A stretch of DNA of 64,000 nt from Arthrobotrys musiformis (taxonomy: Eukaryota > Ascomycota > Orbiliomycetes > Orbiliales > Orbiliaceae). The position numbers were made by a program, and so were the translations under genes. The stretch is taken from contig JAVHJL010000002.1 of assembly GCA_036971715.1 (NCBI GenBank), forward strand, positions 2,016,501 through 2,080,500. The letters are read 5' to 3'. Below, in pieces: positions 57,221-64,000 of this stretch. Positions within the stretch are counted from its first letter, which is position 1; each line of letters opens with the position of its first letter. The notes under the pieces were generated by a model that had not been told where the DNA came from, did not search any database, and worked only from the letters and a program-made list of their open reading frames with translations.

Positions 57221-59088
57221 ATGAGTCGGACAACCGAAGAGAAGTTATTCTCGAGGCGGGAAGTCGAGAATTTGATCGCGGAGGGAAGGAAGGTCATCAT
57301 CGTCAATGACAAGGTATTGAAAGTCGACCCTTGGCTGAAATACCACCCCGGCGGCGACAAAGCCATTATGCATATGGTTGGCAGAGATGCCACGGATGAA
57401 GTTACGGCGTATGTGATACTCCAATTGATTGATAATTTTCGAAATTTTGTGCTCTAACAAAATGTTTTTGATATTTGCAGCCTCCACTCTGCTGAAGCCA
57501 AAGCGATGATGATGAAGTTCAAAATCGGCAAAATCCAGGGTCCATGGGTGAACTTCCGACCTCCGATTCAGGGGGGTAAATTCAGATTTCTCTGCGACGA
57601 CTGCCCTAACGAAAACGACATGGCGGTCGGCCCTGCCAGTGTCACTTCGTCGGACCTGGTTAGTTCCGGATCGACAACCCCGACAAGCTCTGGCAGCGAA
57701 CGTGATTTTATCCTTGACCCCAGGGTCAGGCAAAGAAAGCAAGGAGCAGATACCTCCTCTGTCTCGTCGGTTTCTGATGGTGAAGGTGATGCGTCTTTGT
57801 CGCTGAAACAAGAAGAGGAAAGGCGCCTCCAGGAAGATCTCGATCTTTACCCGTCCTTAGACCTCGCCACGCAGCAAAACATTATTAATAAGTACCGTGA
57901 GCTCGACCAAAAGTTGCGCGACAAAGGTTTATACCAATGCAACTACTGGGCATACGGCCGAGAGTGTATTCGATATTTGACTTTCTTTGGTCTTTTCGTA
58001 TTCTTCTTGCGGACCGGCTGGTTCAAACTCTCTGCGATTTTCTTGGGGATCTGGTGGCATCAACTCACTTTTACGGCTCACGATGCTGGGCACATGGGTA
58101 TCACTCACAACTTCGCCGTGGACACCTTTATCGGCATATTTGTCGCAGACTTTTGCGGCGGGCTTTCTCTTGGCTGGTGGAAACGCAACCACAATGTAGG
58201 TCCCGCTTCCGTCCAGAAAAAAAAACTCACACCCGTACCATCAACTGACATCTTCGCAGGTTCACCACATTGTTACAAATGAACCAGAGCACGACCCAGA
58301 CATTCAGCACTTGCCGTTCTTTGCTATCGATCAGAAGCTTTTCCGCAGTATATACTCAACGTACTATGACCGTATTATGCCCTACGATCGATTTGCCCAA
58401 TTCGTGATCCGTGCTCAACATTGGCTATATTACCCAATGCTTTGCTTTGGCAGGCTCAACCTCTACCGCAATTCTTGGGAGTATACCCTTCTCGGACAAG
58501 CCCCGAAGAACGGAATCGCTTGGTGGCATAGATACGCCGAGATTTTCGCCATGTCTCTTTTCTGGATTTGGTATGGTTACGGGGTTATCTACAAGTCATT
58601 ACCCACAACCCAGGATAGGCTTATCTTCTTCGCCATCAGCCACGTCGTCCCAATGCCCGTTCACGTACAAATCACACTAAGCCATTTTGCGATGAGTACT
58701 TCTGATATCGGACCTGCCGAATCGTTCCCTCAAAGGATGTTAAGAACCACAATGGACGTCGATTGCCCGGAGTGGCTCGACTTCTTCCACGGAGGACTGC
58801 AGTTCCAGGTCATTCACCATCTGTAAGCGAGCCAATTTTCTCCGAATTGTTAATATATGTTTCTAACGAATGTGCAATAGGTATCCTCGTATGCCCCGTC
58901 ACAATCTTCGACAAGCCCAGAAGTATGTTATGGAGTTTTGCAAGGAAGTTGGGATCCCATATGCCCTCTACGGATTCTATGATGGCAATAAACAAGTCAT
59001 TGGACGCTTGGCGGAAGTGAGCAAACAAGCCACTATTTTCAAAGAGTGCCAGAAGTATTGCATGGAAAACCCAACACATGCGCATTAA
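57221..59088 (+). CDS. Delta-8 sphingolipid desaturase (cytochrome b5 fusion)
   Basis: Four exons: 57221..57408, 57481..58195, 58260..58822 and 58881..59088 (557 residues). The N-terminal cytochrome b5 domain has the heme ligand motif H42PGG and a second heme His at about 65 (LHSAEAK). A disordered Ser/Thr linker (about 100-170) precedes the membrane desaturase with three His boxes: H263DAGH, H300NVHH (rebuilt by splicing across the second intron) and Q484VIHH near the end of exon 3. The Q in the third box instead of H is typical of cytochrome b5-fused front-end desaturases. It puts the delta-8 double bond into the long-chain base of glucosylceramides in the ER, affecting membrane properties and polar growth. 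Length is usual for fungal members. Confidence 0.93.
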
Positions 59089-59252
59089 AACATCGGCTTT
59101 GCCACCGTCACTCTGTAAGATAGCTTGGCGAATTTTGTTCACGATTCATGACTACGATACCTTTATATATTAGAATATTTATAACGCAAGAGATTTACCT
59201 TAATTCATCCTAGATACATTTATAAAAAAAGTCGTAACTTGAAAGCTGCGTT

Positions 59253-60100
59253 TCACCAAAGCTGCACCTCCTGTCGCCTAATCACCTTCCCGGTGTCCTG
59301 ATCCCTCGCCCCCTCGACGACGTTTTTAATGAATACTCCACCGATGTAGGGGTCCTCCGCTCCCATCCTCTTAAGGGCTTCTGGGTTTCCACCCAGATTG
59401 GTCGCGAGGATACCAGGCGAAATGCACCAAACCTTTACCCCGTCGTTCTTCAACAGCCTGTCATAGTCTATCATAATCATATTCAACGCTGTCTTACTAA
59501 CCCTGTAGCTCAAAAATGCCGGAGCGGGCGGTTTCGGCCAGCCTGCAGGCGGGTTGAAATATCTAGGGCTATCCTTCTTCCCTGCTTCCTCTTGAGATGA
59601 TAAACCGCTGGTGAGAAACAGAAGTCGTGGGTTGGATGATTTGATCAACAAAGGAATAAATGTGTCGGTTATGGCGTATGTACCCGCGACATTGACGTTG
59701 TAGTCCTGAAGCAAAGTTGCGCGGGTAGTTGGAGTGCTGGAGGCAGCTTTATCACAAAGAATTAGAAATGGCACTGGACAAAAACTTTAACGAAATAATG
59801 GCTACGTCGTTGGAACATACCTCCAGCATTATTGATGAGAACATCGATATGGTCGACCTCCGAGCTGATTTTGGCGTACGCAGCTGCGATTGACTCATCG
59901 GATAGAAGGTCGAGTTGGAATGGGACTAAGGTGTGGATCCCTGTATCGCCAAAACTGTTGATGGCGGATTCTACCTTTTCGGGGCTGCGCCCTCCCACGA
60001 AAATGTGATATGGTTGCGAAGCGGTTAAGAAGGCTTTAACAGCTTCATAGCCAATACCGGTATTCGCACCAGTTATTACTATAATCGTCTTGTCAGACAT
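59253..60100 (-). CDS. Short-chain dehydrogenase/reductase
   Basis: Exons 60100..59821 and 59746..59253 join across a 74-bp intron (gtatgt..aaag), 257 residues. Classical SDR motifs are present: nucleotide-binding GANTGIG (11-17), NNAG (90-93) and the catalytic Tyr174-x-x-x-Lys178 (YRVSK), with Ser140 in LFLTSGLS as the likely third catalytic residue. Arg in GGRSPEK suggests NADP preference. No signal peptide; cytosolic. Substrate unknown; the gene lies next to, but convergent with, the sphingolipid desaturase, which alone does not argue for a joint pathway. Confidence 0.9.
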
Positions 60101-60997
60101 GGTAGTGGTGTTGGAATACTCTAAGTGGAGAGTATATATCGAGACGTCCTGTTTAGCGCTTATACTTGAGGCACCGCAACTCGAGAAACTAGGTCTATTA
60201 ACTCAAGAGAAACTAAAAGGAGCCACTTACAGCGGGCATTATGGCCTTTATATAGCCTAAAACCCTTGTCTTTTAGTGCACCGTAAAATTTGAAGTTAGA
60301 GTCATGACTAAAGCTACAACTACGATATCGGAGTAAAGAATTGGCTTGTCCGCGCGAACAAATATTAAGTCTGTCTTTGTAAATTTATGTTGGGTAATCA
60401 ATTCATGATATCGACGACCGACTACCCCGCATATGCATATACCATGCGGGTTCGATATCCTCCTAATGGCTCCGAGCCAGTAAGGAACAGAAACCAGCCC
60501 CTCAGCAATTGACGCTGTTGCAGTGTGATATCACTCGTCTTGTTGGAACCATGCCTCTCCTTGCGTTGCGTCTGAAACTCAATAACTGTTGCTTGGAACT
60601 GAGCTTCGGGCTTAAGTTCGGGTTTACTGTATTTCCCCATTTTAATTTTCGGAGACTTAGGATAAATAACATATTAGCTGATGTGAGATTTATCGTACGA
60701 GAAATGCAGCCGTCGAAGCCGACTTCGTCCCGATCCCGCGCGAGCTAGCTTGACAATTCGGGGCCGTATCTTGAGCAATTGAGCGTCGAGAATCGTCAAC
60801 CGGACATAAAGATGTTGATCTGCCCCAAGCTCTCCTATAGCCGAATTGGCCACCCAGGCACTGCTTAGGGCCCGTCGCGGTCCAAAACTGCAAGCCGAAA
60901 GCGCGAGACAGGTTTGCGGGGTCATCGCGTCGAACATTTTCATGGCAACAGATTCAACATAACGTGCGAGTTACGTTGGTCGGTTTTAGACAAAATA
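60101..60997. other. Spacer with divergent promoters
   Basis: Divergent promoter region between the SDR gene (minus) and the next gene (plus). TATATATCG near 60134 may serve the SDR gene. No gene recognised. Confidence 0.5.
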
Positions 60998-61829
60998 ATG
61001 CCGGGTTCCGTCGCTTCGACCGAAGCTGGCGATAGCAGAGTCACTCCCACAACCACGAGGAACAGCTCACCCGCATTTTTACCGATGAGTTCAGGTATTT
61101 CCCTCTCGTCTTGAAATATTCAAGTTTCTCGTTGTTGACGCATACACACTTTCGTTTTGTTTCTTAGACGAGCCTCAGATTTCTCAACTCAGTTTGGATG
61201 ACGCCAAATCAGGCCTGAGCTCTGAAGAGACGGTATCTCAAAAACGACGAGAATGGTACCCGATCGCATGGAAGAAATTACTTGAGAAGAACAACTACGA
61301 TGGCGTTATAACGGCTGTGAATCGGTACCTTGAGATCACCGATAAAGCGAATATCGACCTAGACTGCTACTTTGCCTACATGATCGCATCGGCTTCCAAA
61401 AAGGGTAGCGATGCCAGCATCCTAGATAAGGTTGACATGACGAACCCTTCGGATTCCGACTTAGTCGACATTCACCTCTTAAGGTGCCTCGTGTTTTTGA
61501 AATATAACGACGTAGATACGGCACTCGAAGAAGGAAAGGTTGCTTCGGAAAAGGCATTCCATTTGGGGCTTCAAGACAGTTGCCATTTTATACTGGGCTT
61601 GGTCGCTTGTTATTCAGAGGATTATGTGGAGGCTGCTTTTAGGAAAAGCCTACTCCCTGAGGGGTTTCAGTTAAAGCCCCGGTTCGTCGAGCTTATCAGA
61701 AAACTGACTTTCAAAGACGCAAAGTGGTCTATTAGGGGCTCTATGCAGATGTTTGCGGAGAAACCGAGATATAGCAGTCCAGTCGATATCACTAAAGAGT
61801 TACCGATACCCCCTCAATTCATAATATGA
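60998..61829 (+). CDS. Hypothetical TPR-like helical protein, 252 residues
   Basis: Exons 60998..61094 and 61168..61829 join across a 73-bp gtattt..ttag intron, giving MPMSSDEPQISQLSLDD. The large open frame by itself lacks an ATG, so the spliced start is preferred. The N-terminal 45 residues are Ser/Thr-rich and disordered. Residues about 60-210 form helix pairs resembling degenerate TPRs (NNYDGVITAVNRYLEITDKA; DVDTALEEGKVASEKAFHLG; ACYSEDYVEAAFRKSLL). No signal peptide. Role unknown, perhaps protein binding. Confidence 0.68.
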
Positions 61830-62817
61830 GCTGTTGCAACGTTGGCCAATTGGTGGCGTTAAAATTAATCAAACTACAAAGAAGCCCCAGCTATATGGAG
61901 TATTGTATTTGTAACTTATAGGAGCGTATTAGTCTAGTTTGAAGGCAGCGTATGTACAATAGGCATTCTAAATACTTTTCGTGGATTTAGAGAATTGTCT
62001 GTCGTTCAATCCATTGGAAATGCCAAATCTTCAAAGGTGTCTATCGCGTTGGCAGTCTGGTCCGAGACAAAACCGTCAATTTATTTTGCCCTATGATAGG
62101 GAGCGATTGCCCGAACGTTGACTCAACCTTGTAGTTACACAAACCAAATAAATATAAACTCTAACCTTTTGACATGACCCTGTTTTAGGAAATTGAGTTC
62201 AAATCAAATTAGACACAATATAAGCTTATAGATAGGTGATTGATAGCTACTAAATACGCTTCATAAAACTAACAGGTATCATCCCCGAAGCTCTTTAGCA
62301 TGTAGCCTACGAGGATCCACTCAAGCAAGGCTATTTTCCGCACACACATCGAAAAACTTGCCGCTGGCACTACCCATATTAATATCACTTTGCCCAGGCC
62401 AATATAATCAATAGCTACAGTGCCATCATAGTACTCCTTGTATGTATATAGAGACAGACAGCTTCCTTGCATCGAGAAATGAAAAATTCATATGAGTTAT
62501 TAAGGAAATTAACATTTAGATGCTTCAATACGCTATGAATTACATAAATTAAACCGAAAGATCCCAGGAGTGGGTACCTGAGGATCCCAGGACATGATAT
62601 ACGCATATACTGTTCTCGTACCCAAACCATATAATATGCAAGAATGTAAACATAAATTGGACCCACAATGCCACGCCGATAAAGCTCCCTCCAATGCAAC
62701 CATCCAGAAACAGCCCCGCAGAAAGTGCAAAATTCACTATATAAAGCAGTTCAAATTTCAAAATAGCAAAACAAACCCCGACTCTTATCGGTTACAATCC
62801 ATACTCTCCGTTCAAAC
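61830..62817. other. Convergent spacer
   Basis: 3' regions of two genes. Frames at 62415..62761 minus show Ile/Leu-rich noise without support. No gene recognised. Confidence 0.5.
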
Positions 62818-63285
62818 TCAGCCGAAGAGGCAGGGACCGCAGACGTAGGTCGAACATACAACCTCCAGCCCGTTCTCCTTCATGCCGATTTTCGAACACA
62901 TACGGACGAGGCCGACGCATTTAGACTTGAACGATCTAGGATTAATGCAGGCCGGGTCCTCGGGTTTCCCAGGTGCTCCGCCGCAGCATTCGCACAGTTG
63001 TTTCTTGCCACTCCAGCACTCGCCGCCATTTCCTACAGTGAAATTTTTTCACGTCAGTTTTTACAGTGTTCTTTTTTTGGTTATATGGTCATTGGTTCCG
63101 AAATTTTTACCTGAGCTGGAAAATACTCCAGTTCCTTTGCAGGTACGACCGGCTAGTTTGGTAGGGCATTTGGAGTTGCAGAACGGTGCCGTACCCTCCC
63201 AGTATTTAACGCAATTGGCGGTAGCCAATTCAAAGAGGCCGGAAGCGAGGATAACAGTGGTGGCCGTAAGAATCGAGAACTTCAT
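62818..63285 (-). CDS. Secreted 14-cysteine protein, 129 residues
   Basis: Exons 63285..63111 and 63032..62818 join across a 78-bp intron (gtaaaa..gtag); the second exon is only visible after splicing. Residues 1-23 are a signal peptide (MKFSILTATTVILASGLFEL then ATA). The mature protein has 14 cysteines, including CECCGG and CSTYVCGPC near the end, and several Gly/Lys loops. The pattern and size recall secreted effectors or defensin-like wall proteins, but I recognise no family. Position near the end of the window, with only spacer beyond. Confidence 0.78.
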
Positions 63286-64000
63286 GATGCTTAATTGGAT
63301 GTTCGTGTGATGGGATATTAGGGTATCCGAATTTCAAATAAATAGAGGAGAGCGATTAACCGTCTTTCAGGTCCAGTAGAAGGAATTTGAAAAGAAATAA
63401 GATATAGTAATATCAATTGATCAAGATTGTATGTTGTGATGGATGAACTCGAATTCTTTGCTCTATGATGGACTATCAAATGAAGCAATCCGCTCTATAT
63501 TTATAAATTGCGAAATCCTACTGTGAACTCTTGTAATCATAAAAGTCTCACGATGCCAACATTGCGTCTATGACACCCAAGAGTCTTGAGTTCTAGAAAA
63601 GTAACCGTAAAATCTTCGAAAGGCGTACACCTCGAAGGAGGCGTTACAAGACTCGTAGTTTTGAAAAATGCAGATATATATCGATATCCATGACTTCAAC
63701 AGGATACAAAGTCACAGCCACCACTTCATAATGCGGAAGGTACTTCGGTTGGATGTTGGATTATTCTTAGGCCTGGGCTCCGCGAATATCAGAAATCTCG
63801 GCACCAACATTTCGCTCGGGGTTTCCTTAATCGTCGGAATTGAGTTGGCAGAGTATGTAATCTGTTATAAATTTGGTATACTATCAACCTTGCACTTATG
63901 GTTTCACAGGGTCCTAGGGCTGCATAGAGGTTACAGAGCATCCCTAAGCTTCCCCGGACCAAAGTCACACAAACGAACCGCCTTGTCAAGTTCTTAGATT
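63286..64000. other. Window-edge spacer
   Basis: Promoter side of the 14-cysteine gene. A 109-codon ATG frame at 63668..63997 plus, cut by the window edge, has two hydrophobic stretches but no family match; I leave it uncalled. Confidence 0.45.

Noticed and set aside
60448..60462. tRNA-like internal promoter word (gggttcgatatcc)
   Set aside because: Resembles a B box, but no A box or cloverleaf can be drawn around it.
63668..63997. 109-codon frame at the window edge with hydrophobic stretches
   Set aside because: No family similarity seen; it is cut off by the window end so cannot be judged.

Overview
This window is nuclear DNA from a filamentous ascomycete (Pezizomycotina). The genes carry short GT..AG introns (about 44 to 121 bp, several with a CTAAC-type branch sequence). 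The families are typical of the group: two Egh16-like secreted proteins, a CBM1 module, WSC domains, a PTH11-type rhodopsin-fold receptor, NoxR, a cytochrome b5 fused delta-8 sphingolipid desaturase, F-box proteins, and an Osm1/Frd1-type fumarate reductase. Gene density is low: about 21 gene models in 64 kb, separated by AT-rich spacers of up to 5.9 kb. The mix of Egh16-like, WSC and CBM1 proteins with Thr/Val-rich tails would suit a nematode-trapping or plant/insect-associated lineage such as Orbiliomycetes. That placement is inference, not something the sequence proves.

Layout. 0-3 kb: a two-WSC wall protein (minus). 5.4-6.8 kb: an Egh16-like protein with a kexin-site repeat tail (plus). 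8.6-10.2 kb: a CBM1 protein with a HEFGH zincin motif (plus). 11.1-12.7 kb: a second Egh16-like protein (minus). 12.7-20.2 kb: a gene desert broken only by a 71-residue eight-cysteine secreted protein (18.6 kb). 20.2-27.2 kb: fumarate reductase, a possible beta-trefoil protein, two adjacent F-box-like proteins and one unknown gene. 27.9-32.1 kb: a 1359-residue secreted protein of unknown family. 34.9-39.3 kb: a patatin-like phospholipase and a PTH11-like receptor. 43.1-46.4 kb: an SH3b-like secreted protein and NoxR. 48.9-55.1 kb: a coiled-coil protein and two secreted proteins with Thr/Val stalks. 57.2-63.3 kb: delta-8 sphingolipid desaturase, a short-chain dehydrogenase, an unknown protein and a 14-cysteine secreted protein.

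The main theme is secretion and the cell surface. Nine or more genes encode signal-peptide proteins, and four of these attach unrelated cysteine-rich heads to a similar TVTKT-type stalk. Receptor (PTH11-like), ROS signalling (NoxR), lipid signalling (patatin) and membrane sphingolipid genes are also present, but nothing in the sequence shows that they form one pathway. Many secreted genes were recovered only by joining exons by hand. I checked that each joined model keeps an open frame, except where an uncertainty is stated. The best candidates for undescribed biology are the kexin-site repeats on the Egh16-like protein, the shared stalk set, the duplicated cysteine domain at 52.2 kb, and the large secreted protein at 27.9-32.1 kb.
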